Made by a program: the position numbers and the translations under genes
Shown: piece after piece, positions 29,256 to 40,762 of the stretch
How the letters are laid out: each line of letters begins with the position of its first letter
How positions within the stretch are numbered: position 1 is the first letter of the stretch
Notes under the pieces: generated by a model
Told to the model about the DNA's origin: nothing
Database searches by the model: none
The model's input: only the letters and a program-made list of their open reading frames with translations
Source: Chrysomallon squamiferum
Lineage: Eukaryota; Mollusca; Gastropoda; Neomphalida; Peltospiridae
Length of the DNA: 64,000 nucleotides
Direction: 5' to 3'
Assembly (NCBI GenBank): GCA_012295275.1
Contig: CM022670.1
Location: 32,013,938-32,077,937 of the forward strand

Positions 29256-30459
29256 ACATAAAACTACAAGTGAGTGTATGCGAGTGAAACGAACGCAGAT
29301 GATTATTTTTTTATATATAAACATCTGTGTAATACACGCCCTTAAATATCAAACATTAAACAGAACTAAAGAACAAACTTGGATATAGTTTAGTAATAAA
29401 GAGAAATCACTTTAATTATTTATGGTGTATATTGTCACAGTCACTGCCAATACCTTTTGCACATGACATGACCGTTACCCGTACGTTCACAGAAACAAGG
29501 TGTCCGCCCATATGTGCACACGGCAATATGTGATGAATAATTTATTGGCGTCATTTTTAGCGTGAGATTTCTACACCATCTTTTTAATAGAGTAAATAGG
29601 CTATAGTGTATGTTATTCTGGGAAAAGTTAAGATATGAAACAAGAATTAAAATTACTTAGGGATAATCAATAAAAAGAAAATGTAACTGACTTACATTCA
29701 TTTATCTGTAACAGTTGTAATTATTTCTGTAGTGAATGGAATATGATTCAACTAATATTTGTTTTATTCTGCTAGTCACGTTTCCGATAATCTCCCCTTA
29801 ATCCCCCTTTCTCTTTTTTTCTCTCGCCTCCCCCCTTTTGATTTATTATTTATCTAACAAATATAATTAAGGAAGTGTTTGGACTGAATTTTCTTCTATT
29901 CAAATCATTTACAGACGCACAGTCACTCCTGACACACACACACGTATAGGCATGCACTCGCACGCACACATACACCGCTATCGAGTTATACAAACATTTT
30001 TAGTATTATTTTTATAGACACAAATTTAAAACTGCATTTTAAATATAACAATACAAATACAAATACCACCATGTATTATGCTTTATTAGCGATTTTGTAT
30101 TGTTAATGTAGTATTCAAATATGACATTTGATTTAAGACGGTTCTATGAAGAATACGGAAATAACGTCAGTGTAAGATAATAAAATGATATCGAAATTCA
30201 TTTCTTAAATTACGTAATTGATTTAATTAACATTCTTACTTACTCCTTCCGTAATTAACATTTGACACCGAGCTAATTCAGTAAGAATAGACAAACTTTA
30301 ACAAGCGCTAATTCCTCATACTTACAGATATATAAATAAATTAAAACAGTCTCATTAACACCTTTTCAAAACATACCTGACATTTAACAGTATCACTTTA
30401 CTCGAGTAAAATTGAAAATAAAAAATAACATGGTTAAAAAAATAAAAATATGACACATT

Positions 30460-30720
30460 TGGCCCTGTCAACGTGAATGACACATTCGATACCGATTTGT
30501 TTAGCCTGGCAGTTCGAGTTATCGCAGTCGCTATTAGGATTGGTATTAGTGGGGTAGGACAAGGCTATGTATTTTCCTTCTCCGTTGCTAATTAACCCTT
30601 TTCCGATTAGCATGACTCACTCATCATCTTCAAGATTTTCTGCATTGATCATCAGTGTTTACAGATACGAAGAGTTAAACACGTGAAACACTCACTCCCT
30701 GCTTGCTCCACCTTGTAATC
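30460..30720. promoter_or_regulatory. Unique block upstream of SoxC (candidate non-coding element)
   Basis: Repeat-free sequence between AT-rich flanks, with a TAATTAA-type homeodomain core near 30589, an AP-1 site TGACTCA (30613-30619) and a CACGTG near 30680. It is about 2.6-2.9 kb upstream of the inferred SoxC start. Base composition and absence of repeats are the only evidence for function. Confidence 0.25.
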
Positions 30721-32193
30721 AAGTACATTTTGTATATTATATTACGGTGCATTCAGTGTTTTGTTTAAAGTGAATGCTTAAAAACAATTTGCGTATTTTA
30801 TTCATTGTCGTCAAACTCCTCACGACTAATTTTCATTTCTTTACCGAGGACTGCTAATTAAAAAAACAAAATTTTGCTAATTAATAAACAAAATGGTTAG
30901 TAATAAATATATCGTTTTGTTTTTATTTTTATGAAGAAGATGATAATGTTGCTGCTACTACTACTAATAATAACAATAATAATAACATTATTATTATTAT
31001 TAATGTTGTTCTTGTTGTTATTATTATTTTTAATATGTATAACGTTTTAGAAACAAGATATGTAATCTCAATTAAATTTTCCTTTGTTAATAAGTATAAC
31101 AAAAAAAAATAAAAAAATATGTCACTTAATATTTGTCTAATGGCACCTTATACACCCAATTAATTATATTATTAAATATTATAAAATACAATTTTTTTTT
31201 TTTTTTTTTTGTTAAATGAGGTTTAACCAGTTGATTTATTGATTAGCAGCAAAAGATCTTTTATTTGTATCTTTCCATAGAAAGAAAACCACATACCACA
31301 AGATTTCATGAATCAGTTGTGGCGCCCAGGCTGGAACGGAAAATTGTTCAATAGCTGCAGTGAGAAGACTAGATCCTACGATGTACCAGATACTCAGATC
31401 CTCTCTTTTATGTGTCTGCTTTTTATTCACTCATTCATTCATTCATTCATTTCTTTTTGATAGATAAAAACAAAAATACTAATAACCAAATAATTATTAT
31501 GCTAATAATGTTTACGATGTTTTAACTAATAACAAATCTGTCAGTTTCCACATTAAGAAATCTGTTTCAACTTACAGTCAGTTTACTTTGCTGTTCATTA
31601 TATATATTTATTTCATCAAATTTCGTTGTTTACTCCTAACAAATATATAACCCACGCGCAGAAATCGTGTCATGCTAACCCTCGAAGGACATCCAGGAAT
31701 CAATATTCAAATTAGTCGTTTATTATCAAAATAAGGTTAAGGTTGTTTTCAAAAGTCGTGTGCAGTAAGAAATCGATCATTAAACTGGAACTATTATTAT
31801 TATTTCCCAGAATCGCCAAAACATCGTCGTTGACGTATTCACTGTCATCATCAAAGCTTTGGAATCATTAGAATTTTATAATTAAAAATATTTCGAAAAT
31901 CTGAAGAGTAAAAACCGTATGTACTTTAAAAAAATAAATAATAATATATATATATATATTTTTTTTTTTTAAAGTTGAATTAAAAATATATATATATTTC
32001 TCAAATTCTGAAGAAAAAAATTAATAATTGGGAAAACTCTGTTGACTAAAAATTTAGAGGCAAAAAATATAAATAAAAGGGAAATGAAATAAATATCCAG
32101 AAATCGCTTAATTGCCTCTATTTGTAATTTATCAAACAAGTCTCAGTAAATGTAATTTAAAATGTTTTAGATTGATAAAGGCTTTTTCAATTG

Positions 32194-32267
<74 letters not shown>
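32194..32267 (+). repeat. (ATT)n microsatellite
   Basis: About 74 bp of ATT triplets separating AT-rich sequence from the candidate block at 32.55 kb. Confidence 0.97.
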
Positions 32268-32553
32268 GTTTAGTTTAGTTAAGTTTTGTTTTGTTTTTTC
32301 AGTTGCATGTTAAAGCAAGTTTATCTGTAGTTGTTAATTTGGCATCGCCGTCACTTCATACCCGAACAAATATTTGATCTGGATTCTGCAAAATAAATAC
32401 ACTTTTGAAAATCCTGCTGCAATGAAGATGACCCCGGTGCCTGCGTCAGAGAAGAAAATCAGCTAGCGAAAACGAAGAAAAATAATCCTAGCTGAACCCA
32501 ACAAAATTAATGTACGCTTCGATGATAATGGAAATTTATCATAAGATCCGGGT

Positions 32554-32624
32554 GGCACGCGCCAGCCTCATTTGCATGACAGCCCGCGAGAGCGCCATTG
32601 TTCTCGACACGTGCTAAATCAGCA
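32554..32624. promoter_or_regulatory. Compact candidate enhancer: HES-like, octamer, SOX, E-box, MARE-like motifs
   Basis: In order: GGCACGCGCC (32554-32563), a perfect octamer ATTTGCAT (32570-32577), the SOX core CATTGTT (32596-32602), the E-box CACGTG (32608-32613), and TGCTAAATCAGCA (32612-32624), which resembles the Maf recognition element. The block is unique and GC-richer than its surroundings. The motifs are seen; enhancer function is inferred. Confidence 0.4.
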
Positions 32625-32913
32625 TGGCCGCTTGATGTTTTGAATTCCTAACAGAGCAAATATGATTTTACCCGAAATTATCGATTATGCGCCCTGATAT
32701 ATAAAATAAGGGCTTGGGATTTAATCACATATTTTAAAGGATACAGTTCAAGTTAAATGGATGTGTCTGGTTATCCAGAAGCTTATTCATTAACATAATT
32801 TATGATCGAGTACTTTTAAATTTACATTTCTCTTTCAATTAAAGCTTAGAGAAGATGTTTATTTATTTATGAAATTAATCAAACCATAGAGCTATTCATC
32901 TAAGTGTGTTTTT

Positions 32914-32929
32914 TTATTATTATTATTAT

Positions 32930-32961
<32 letters not shown>
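32914..32961 (+). repeat. (ATT)n(AGT)n microsatellite
   Basis: ATT triplets followed by AGT triplets. Confidence 0.93.
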
Positions 32962-33339
32962 AATAAATAAATAATAAAGATTATATATTTTCAAAATTAT
33001 TCATATTTTTTTTAAATATTAAAAAGAAAAGGGGTGAGGAAGAACTAGAAAAAAGCCAGCCTCAGCATTTTTAAAAGAGAAATAAAAATAGCCTAAAGAA
33101 ATATTTCACTGAATAGGGGCAGATGGAAAGAAAATTGAGGTTAGGGACCCAGTAAAGTGACGATGCTGTGTGTAACCCGGGCATGAACCGGGCCTATTTG
33201 TATGGCTGTCGCGACTGTGTTCGGTCGTCTGGGCCCACTTTATACATTTTAGCTCTTCAATCAGTAACATAAAGTGCCCTGAGAAATGAAATACCTGTCT
33301 CTGAAAGGTGCAAATGAAGACCTTCAAATACCCTTTGCT

Positions 33340-33445
33340 CTGTGCCGCACGCGCTATTGTGACGTCACCGGCAGGTGTTTGAGAAGATTGTTTCAATCAC
33401 TTAAGCCACGCGACCATCTGCAGCTGCCGTGATCATCAGCCAATC
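33340..33445. promoter_or_regulatory. Compact candidate enhancer: CACGCG, CRE, E-boxes, CCAAT
   Basis: CACGCG (33348-33353), a perfect CRE TGACGTCA (33360-33367), CAGGTG (33372-33377), CACGCG (33407-33412), adjoining CATCTG and CAGCTG E-boxes (33415-33426), and CCAATCAG (33440-33447). The block interrupts AT-rich repeat DNA. E-boxes next to HES-type sites suit a proneural-activated, Notch-repressed element, but that is inference. Confidence 0.4.
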
Positions 33446-34565
33446 AGATTTCAGCTATACCAAATATGGAATAATTCTTTCTTCCCCCCCCCTTCCATCC
33501 CGTCATTATCTCCGAGGCATATAGTATATTTCTTCACAGCCTTTGATATGACATATCTCCAAAGTTCAATACACCCAAAATGGCGTTAAATGTATTGAAT
33601 GCAACATATCTATTTACTTTGCTTTTGTTAAGCAGCCTTCACTTACTGCTAAGTTCAGAATAGGTCCACGGGTTTTCTAAGAGATGAACGCGACCATGAA
33701 GAGTCGCTAGGGACAAAACGATGAGTTTTCTGTCTCGATTAATACTATTACTTTAGTTATATTGTAAGTTAAAAAAGGGAGGGGAAGAAAAAGAAAAGAA
33801 AAGAAAAAAAGAAATTGACGAAGAAAAGAAAAATGGTTAAAAAAAAAATAATAATAAATCCTAATATTAATAATTTTTTTATTATTATTATTTTTTTATA
33901 ATATATGCGCGTGGCTTTAAATACTTCTGTTTTCGCAAGACGCATGATTTCAGCCAATCGGTGGTCGTCATACAAACCTCGTTAAACCAGCGGACGCGCG
34001 TGCCGCCACGCGCCACACCCGTTTTACATTTTCACTATCGATTTTTGTCCTTTCAAAGAAAAAAAGGAAAAAATTGAGAGGAAAAAAGACTGAAATAAAA
34101 AAGAAAAAGAAATTTATAATAAAAATTTAAATGGCTGTTAGAAATCTAGAATTTATACTAGGTGCACCTGTACCAATTAATGACCTCCAATGGAAATTAA
34201 TTATCATTTCAAACATTTTTTTATTTATTGCTATTTAAATGTCAGTCATTTTGAAAATTATAATATTTATTTTGTTGCCCGTATCATGATGTTTTATTAT
34301 CTTCATCATTTATGTATATATGAGGGGATGGGGTACATAGGCTTCGGGTTTAGGGTGTGCGTGTGTGTGACTTGTAAATTATTGTAAAACCGAGTTCAAA
34401 AATGGTTACATTCAATAATTAAGAAAAGTCTGAACAGTACAAATTAACAGTAAATTATAAAGCGTTTACTGATTTTTATTTATTTATTTGTTATCATAAG
34501 TTATATGATCAAGCCCCTTAAACAAATAAAAGCTTATAAAATGTCAAAAACATAAATATTCTCCT

Positions 34566-34850
34566 TTCTCTCTCTCTTTTTTTTTTTTTTTTTTTTTTTC
34601 ATTTCTTATCACCTTTTATTATATCGTGATCCTTTTTAACATGTTGGAGGAAATTATTAATAATAAATAAAAATAATAATAATAATAATGGTAAAATAAA
34701 AGCACTAATAATAGTAATAGAAGTAGTTATTGTTATAATAGTAAAAGTGATGGTAGTAGTAATGGTAGTACTAGAAGAAGCTGCAGTGGTAGTAGTAGCA
34801 GTAGAAGCAGCAGCAGTTATGATTGTAGTAGTAGCAGTAGTCAAAATAAT
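34566..34850 (+). repeat. Poly-T followed by degenerate AGT/AGC/AAT triplet region
   Basis: A T run of about 32 bp, then interrupted AAT, AGT and GCAGT triplets. Confidence 0.85.
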
Positions 34851-35028
34851 ATTAGTACGAAAACAAACAAAACAAGAGTACTGTTAAAACACATCAGTAG
34901 AGTTCATAATACAATGTTGTAATATCAGATAATTTAGAAATATATGTAAGTATGTGTGTTTGTGTGCGTGCGTGTGTGTGTGTATATATTCTAATTTGTA
35001 TTAAATAAATAAATAAATGTGATCATAA

Positions 35029-35091
35029 ATATCATCAACATCGTTGCTATTATCAACATCATCATGATCATCATCACCATCATCATTATCA

Positions 35092-35142
<51 letters not shown>
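35029..35142 (+). repeat. (ATC)n(ATT)n microsatellite
   Basis: ATC triplets grading into about 50 bp of ATT. Confidence 0.95.
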
Positions 35143-35143
<1 letters not shown>

Positions 35144-35594
35144 AACAAATGTTAAAAAGACGAAAAGAAAATAACCAGTTTTAAAGAATACATCGTCGAA
35201 TGATTTACGAGTTTGTGAAATAATATAGCAGTTAATTGGTATCCTTGTCAAACACACTCACATACATAAAACCCCGTAATAAGAATTATTTTTGAAAACA
35301 CGCACATCCCTATCAATGGGAGGCATTTTTCTTTTCTTCTCGTGACAGCATATTAAGTTGACTCTTATGGAAAAGGAAATTGGTTTTGGAAAGATGAAAA
35401 GAGTTTCGGGTCTACTTCGCCAGATGTCGCTGTTTTTCTCCAAGCAGAAGACAATACAATACATTTTTTAGTCGCGAAAAAACCGTTATCCCCATTGTCA
35501 ACACTGACATTTACGACATATGACGTTGAACCTGAAAAACCACCTCTGACCTTAATCTCATTTGAAGCCCCTTCATCCAGGTAGGAAATAAGAT

Positions 35595-35656
35595 CACGTG
35601 ACCCGCTGGCACGCGCTTGGTAACTACGGCCAACAGATGGCGCGTGGCGGCGTGCC
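35595..35656. promoter_or_regulatory. Candidate regulatory block with CTCF-like core and paired CACGCG sites
   Basis: CACGTG (35595-35600), CACGCG (35610-35615), then CCAACAGATGGCGC (35630-35643), which matches 13 of 14 positions of the animal CTCF core CCASYAGRKGGCRS. It overlaps a CAGATG E-box and CGCGTG (35641-35646). Insulator function, HES binding or both are possible; neither can be shown from sequence alone. Confidence 0.4.
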
Positions 35657-36386
35657 CTTATTCACAAATCAAGCCCATTTTTGCTTATCTTACGACAGTA
35701 GATTTATCAAGAAATTACCGCTAGTTAAACATTAGTTTGCTTTGGTACTTCGTGTCTGTCGTCCACGTTTGCACCTGTCGTTAAAAACACTCATTTGTTT
35801 GGCTGCTTTTATACAGATGTGCGTGTTGTTAATATTATACCTGGAATTTAAATATGCAAATGAGTTTGTAACATGTCATAGCATAAGATAGGATATTTAT
35901 TTAGTCGTTTTCTTTCTTTCTATTTTTTATTTTTTCTTCCGTTAGAGTAACTATTCACAGAATATATTATCCATATAATGAAATTAAGAAAGAAAGAAAG
36001 AAAAGCATAAGATTAGTCTCTGTTATTATCATTATTGTTGTTGTTGTTGTTATTATTATTATTATTATTATTATTGTCGAAATGATAAATATAAAAGGCT
36101 ACATTTAATCTGATTGTAGATTAGTTTAGAATTAAGGCCCGATGCGCGACGAATCGAAGGATCAGTCCTCATCGGCAGATCTTGTACCAAGATAAATATA
36201 CAAGATGACTGCTTTACAGAGATCGAATTTCATAATGTCTTCATTTTATATGTAGAAATAAATTAAAAAATTAAAAATTTAATTAAAAATTTAATTAAAA
36301 ACTCCCCCCAAAACAAATATACCTTATTTATAAAAAACGTTTTACATATTTGTGCTATTTAATAGTTAAATATACCATAAGGCTAT

Positions 36387-36390
36387 CCGT

Positions 36391-36428
<38 letters not shown>
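36387..36428 (+). repeat. (ATT)n microsatellite
   Basis: About 40 bp of ATT triplets followed by GATGAT units. Confidence 0.95.
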
Positions 36429-36430
<2 letters not shown>

Positions 36431-37260
36431 ATGATGATGATTAGGATGATGATGATAATGATACCAACAGCAATCACGCACAGGTTCGTGATTAATATTA
36501 ACAGTGAGTCAATAAAATTAACGTACAATAACATTAAAATCTGATACCGAGATTCAGCTCTTTTGTTATCTGCCAGTCATTTATTTTACTGATATTACCA
36601 TTCCTTTTCCAACTCTTAACGTAGTACGTTAGAAATCTGGTTTGTATTTTAAGATGTATTACCTACCTGTTAAGTAAATCCTACTGTATGACTGGAAAAA
36701 AATCATACAGGAGGTAAAAAATATATGTGCCGTTTAGTTTAACGATATTTATCAAGGTCTTCTCGTTTTTTTGAGTGTATTCTGTTTTCTTTGATTTTTA
36801 TTTTCTTAAAGTATTTTCTTATCTTAATTGTATATTTAGTATAAGAGCATTTTGCTAATAGATAGAACAAGAAATATCTGAAGTAGCAGAAGCAATGATA
36901 CTACTAATTATAATGATGATGATGATAAACAACTACTTTTAAAAGTTGAAGAATTACTGCTACTGCTACTACTACTGCTAGCAGTAACTATATATTAAAA
37001 TAACAGAAGTTCGAGGATGCTGGTATAAATTAAAATGTTTCTGACAAAAGAATGAAATAGGAAAATAAAAGCGACAAAATTTACGAAGTACAACAATCAG
37101 TAATCTTTAAGATAATTATTTCTGTTACCGAGTGTACATGGATTTTCTGTTATTTATTTATAAATAATGTATTTATATTCTAATCTATAAATATATACTT
37201 GTCTTATTTTTTAAAACCATCAATAAACTAAAATTTAAAGCGAGAAATATTTCGATTCCT

Positions 37261-37435
37261 TGCGCATGTGCATTACCAAAACTTGTGTGCGTAGTGGGTC
37301 ACGTTGGAGTGTCTGACGTTAGGGCGCGTGCCGTAACCTAATCATGCACCAATCGCAGGGAATTTTACAATCACAGCACGAGCTGGTGTCATCTTTTGTA
37401 AGGAGCACTTTGATGTGGTTTGGCAGGCACGCGGT
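37261..37435. promoter_or_regulatory. Candidate regulatory block: NRF1-like site and two CACGCG sites
   Basis: TGCGCATGTGCA (37261-37272) matches 11 of 12 positions of the NRF1 palindrome. GGCGCGTGCC (37323-37332) is the exact reverse complement of the site at 32554. ACCAATCG lies near 37350, and GGCACGCGGT is at 37426-37435. Unique sequence continues to about 37570. The block sits roughly 10 kb upstream of SoxC. Confidence 0.35.
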
Positions 37436-38040
37436 AGGGCGCCCTATGAACGGTCCCCAGAGTTGATGAAATTACCCGAGCAACGGCATTTTGTACGTGC
37501 ATAAATCAGAGGAACACCTGCCCACCTTGACACCAGATCAGAAACACGTATTCACGTGACAAACGGCTTGGACATAAGGCTGAACGAAGCTTTACAAACA
37601 TGTCCTTAATGCGTTTTTGATGTTTTTGATGTGCAGAATGTCTTAGCAGTTAGAAAATAAATTAGTCCATTATATGAAGATTATTATTATTTTAGACGTG
37701 ATTTTATCGCTTGTCCACATCACCAGTCAGCTGCAGTTTCAAAATTTTCTCCCAGAACATTTATTCGAGATTTTATATTTGATTTGAAATTAGCATAATT
37801 TATTAATCGTTTAGAATCCATGACCAGTAGTAGCAGCAGTAACTCTAGCCATTGCAAATAACAAACAGCTGTAGCACTAGTAATAGTAGCTGTAGCGATA
37901 GCCGTATTAGCTGTAGTAGTAACAGTTTTTGTTGCTGTTGTTGTAATCGTAGTGGTAGATGATGAACATAATGATGACAAAAAATGATAACTAAATAAAA
38001 ATTTCGAAATTTTCAACAAATCAAAAATAAATAAAATAAA

Positions 38041-38113
38041 ATGTATTTATTTATTTATTTATTTATTTTATTTTATTTTATTTTATTTTATTTTATTTTA
38101 TTTTATTTTATTT
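38041..38113 (+). repeat. (TTTA)n then (TTTTA)n microsatellite
   Basis: Tetranucleotide TTTA changes to pentanucleotide TTTTA without a break. Confidence 0.95.
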
Positions 38114-38385
38114 CTTCTTTTCTTTATTATCATTATTTATTTTATATATAAAACACTATGCCAAATCACTACAAAAGTTCTTGTACTTTATTATTTTTAT
38201 CAACTGTTTTTATGAAAATAAAACAAGTCATCAGTGCAAGAAAACAGAGGAAACCACACACCAAGTGATTCAAGACTTGATTAACCGGTATCAAGATTTA
38301 GAAAAAAAAAAAAATGAATTAAAAATTGACGGCAACTATTACCCAGACTCCAAGAAACTACTGCCGCTTTGTTATTCCCTCCCTT

Positions 38386-38451
38386 CCGCCCCGCCCCTTG
38401 TTGCCTGCAGCCCTGTGACGTAACGATGACACCACTACGCTTTGACCTTGA
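38386..38451. promoter_or_regulatory. GC box, CRE-like and ERR-type motifs (candidate promoter/enhancer)
   Basis: CCGCCCCGCCCC (38386-38397, a strong GC box), TGACGTAA (38416-38423, a CRE variant) and TGACCTTGA (38443-38451, the reverse complement of TCAAGGTCA, the extended half-site of ERR/SF-1-type nuclear receptors). The surrounding block (about 38330-38520) is unique. It could be a promoter of an unrecognised transcript or a distal element. Confidence 0.3.
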
Positions 38452-39119
38452 TGCTGTATGACTCAACTTTGGTTTGCACAGCCAAGCAAGGAATCTGTGT
38501 CAGTTTCTGGAAGCATCGTTACGTGGAAAAAATACGAAAATAAGATAGCTTTGTGATTTCAAGTTTAATGACGTTTTCAAAACTAATTAAGCAGAGATGT
38601 GTTTAGTTTAGATTAAGCAAGAGACGACTTTTAATAAGACACGCAATAAGATGGTTGTAACAGCCTAGTTATTTTATCAGATATTTAAATATTTAATGAG
38701 TTTGAGAAAAGCATAAAGACAAAAAGGAAAGGAAAGTTTCTTTACAAAATACTGCTGTACACTAACGAATAAAGTGTATTTTGAGTCGTGAAACGTTAAC
38801 TTGGATAAAACGCCAAATCGGTTACCAAACTTAATTCATCTCAAACCATGGTTTTATTTCAAATATAATTTATTTAAAAACTTAAAATTGTATACGGAAA
38901 AGATTGGCATATATGTTTATCCATTTTCTTTCCACATTTCTCCGTTTTCTTTTTGATTAATATTTAATAATAATTTTTACAAATAAATAAAGTCTAACAA
39001 AAAAATCAGTCTTCCACACACTCCTATCATCCACACATAAACAAACAAACATACAAAAAAAAAAAAAAAAACAACAACAATAAAATAAAATAAAATAAAA
39101 ATTAACATTATGAGAACTT

Positions 39120-39290
39120 CACGAACAACGTTTTAAATGCCAAAACAGCCGCTGTTCTGACATAAAATGGAGAGGTATAAAGCTCGAGAGCGCCAAGAGG
39201 TGCAGGCGGCTCGTTTTGTCATGGTAAACCTGGCCTCGCCTCGCCATCTGTCCAACTGGGTTAACCATTCCGTGAAGCGTAAAAAGCTAT
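39120..39290. promoter_or_regulatory. Unique GC-richer block with interrupted palindrome
   Basis: AACAGCCGCTGTT (39144-39156) is a perfect 6-bp inverted repeat around one base. Unique GC-richer sequence follows to about 39290, before A-rich and (TTTA)n repeats. No ORF is evident. This is a weak candidate for a conserved element. Confidence 0.2.
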
Positions 39291-39461
39291 AGATTTTTTT
39301 TAAAAACCTACTTGTGTTTCACTGTAAATCCAGAAAAATGGTGAAGAAAAAATAAAAAAAGAAGAAGAAAGAAAGAAAGAAGAAAAATGAAAAGAAGCAG
39401 AGAGAAAAAGAAAATTTCCATATGTAGCCATTATTTTACTTAATTGTTATTTTAATTTTAA

Positions 39462-39462
39462 C

Positions 39463-39546
<84 letters not shown>

Positions 39547-39549
39547 TTA
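39462..39549 (+). repeat. (ATT)n(TTTA)n microsatellite
   Basis: About 32 bp of ATT followed by about 55 bp of TTTA. Confidence 0.97.
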
Positions 39550-40762
39550 TATGTATTTACATACACATATACGTATTTCTTAATTTTTTTTTTTTAGTAT
39601 TAATGCAAAATGTTTTACGATCAGTTTACCTCTGAAGTTGCAGGAACATTAATGATGTATACAATATACCCGCATTTCATTATTATTTTAATTATATAAT
39701 TACTTCATTATTTAAAAATAAATAATCATTAAGGAAAATCTAAATTGAAAAATCTTCAGTATCGCCAGCATTAAATAAAAAGCGGCACAAGTCAAACACT
39801 TCAAATTGCCAGTAAATTGTTACGCTCCAACAACATTTAAATAAGTAATTATCATTGCCGTAATAATGCCTACCGCCAGTTCTGCGGTTTTAAGTCGTAA
39901 TGTAGGCAAGAACGATGTAGTTTTAAAATCATTAGTTATTAACCCTGTAAAACATTTTGATAGAATGTTTCCATAACATGAAAAGTGGCTGACGCGCAGA
40001 CTTTAGGCGTGATGCCATCTATCTCCAGTTCTATGTATTCATCATATAAAAGATTATTGTATGTGATTCCCTAGATAAGAGAAGATTACATAATGATGAG
40101 AAGGAGCTGACTCTTTATAGTCATTGTCGTCAAATAGATATTTTATTCATTACTTCATTCTGCAATTCAAATGTAATTTTAAGTGTTAGGCTAAGAAAGT
40201 ACTTTATTTATTTATTTATATCTTTAAGATAACGTACTGAAATATCTGTATTCTAAAATTCTAGCTTTCCTGACTGAAATAAAAATATCATCTATTATTT
40301 CCCAACAGATGTAATATATAATGTTTATTTATTTATTTTCGTAAGCGATGAAAAATGTTGTTATCGGATTTACGTTCGCGTGCATTGCTTCAGTAAATAT
40401 AGCATTTCCTTAAAAGCCAGATATCAAGCATCCTTCGACCATGTCCCAGCACGCTACTTCAGTAAGGCGAAACGTCTACGTAAATACTTTATTTTTTCCA
40501 TGTTCCTTGGAAAAGTAATGAAATTTAACCATTTGACTTATTTCATTTAAACGTCACCAATAATAATCGCTGTACCCGGTTTTGTTTGTTTGAGCACACC
40601 GTGTTGTTGTTCGTGCTGGGGCGTCGTTAAGTTAAATCGACAGACAATAGATAATTTAAAATAAATTTCGCCGATAAGTAAAATACAATAACGTGTTAAG
40701 GTTAATTGGAAAGTACTGTTTGTTTAACGACGACTGAACATGCTGTCTGGCACATTGTTTAG

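Larger units (their letters stand above)
27985..31640. other. Immediate upstream region of SoxC
   Basis: GC-balanced unique sequence to about 28370, then AT-rich DNA with CATA units (29.06-29.26 kb) and short triplet runs near 28860-28910 and 30955-31030. The block at 30460-30720 is listed separately. A 64-codon minus-strand frame (31236-31430) lies beside a T20 run and shows no domain. Confidence 0.6.
31653..37433. promoter_or_regulatory. Cluster of HES class C-like CACGCG sites upstream of SoxC
   Basis: CACGCG/CGCGTG occurs at 31653, 32556, 33348, 33407, 33908, 33997, 34007, 35610, 35641, 37325 and 37428: eleven in about 5.8 kb, against five found in the other 58 kb. Two lie in the identical extended 10-mer GGCACGCGCC (32554-32563 forward, 37323-37332 reverse) and several others match 8-9 of its 10 bases. 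The flanking sequences are unrelated, so the sites are not copies of one repeat. HES repressors bind CACGCG; AhR/ARNT-type factors (core GCGTG) are an alternative. Confidence 0.5.

Noticed and set aside
37424-37435. Possible miR-124 gene (AGGCACGCGGT resembles part of mature miR-124)
   Set aside because: Match stops after about 10-11 bases and the flanks do not form the needed hairpin arm; miR-124 is normally almost invariant.
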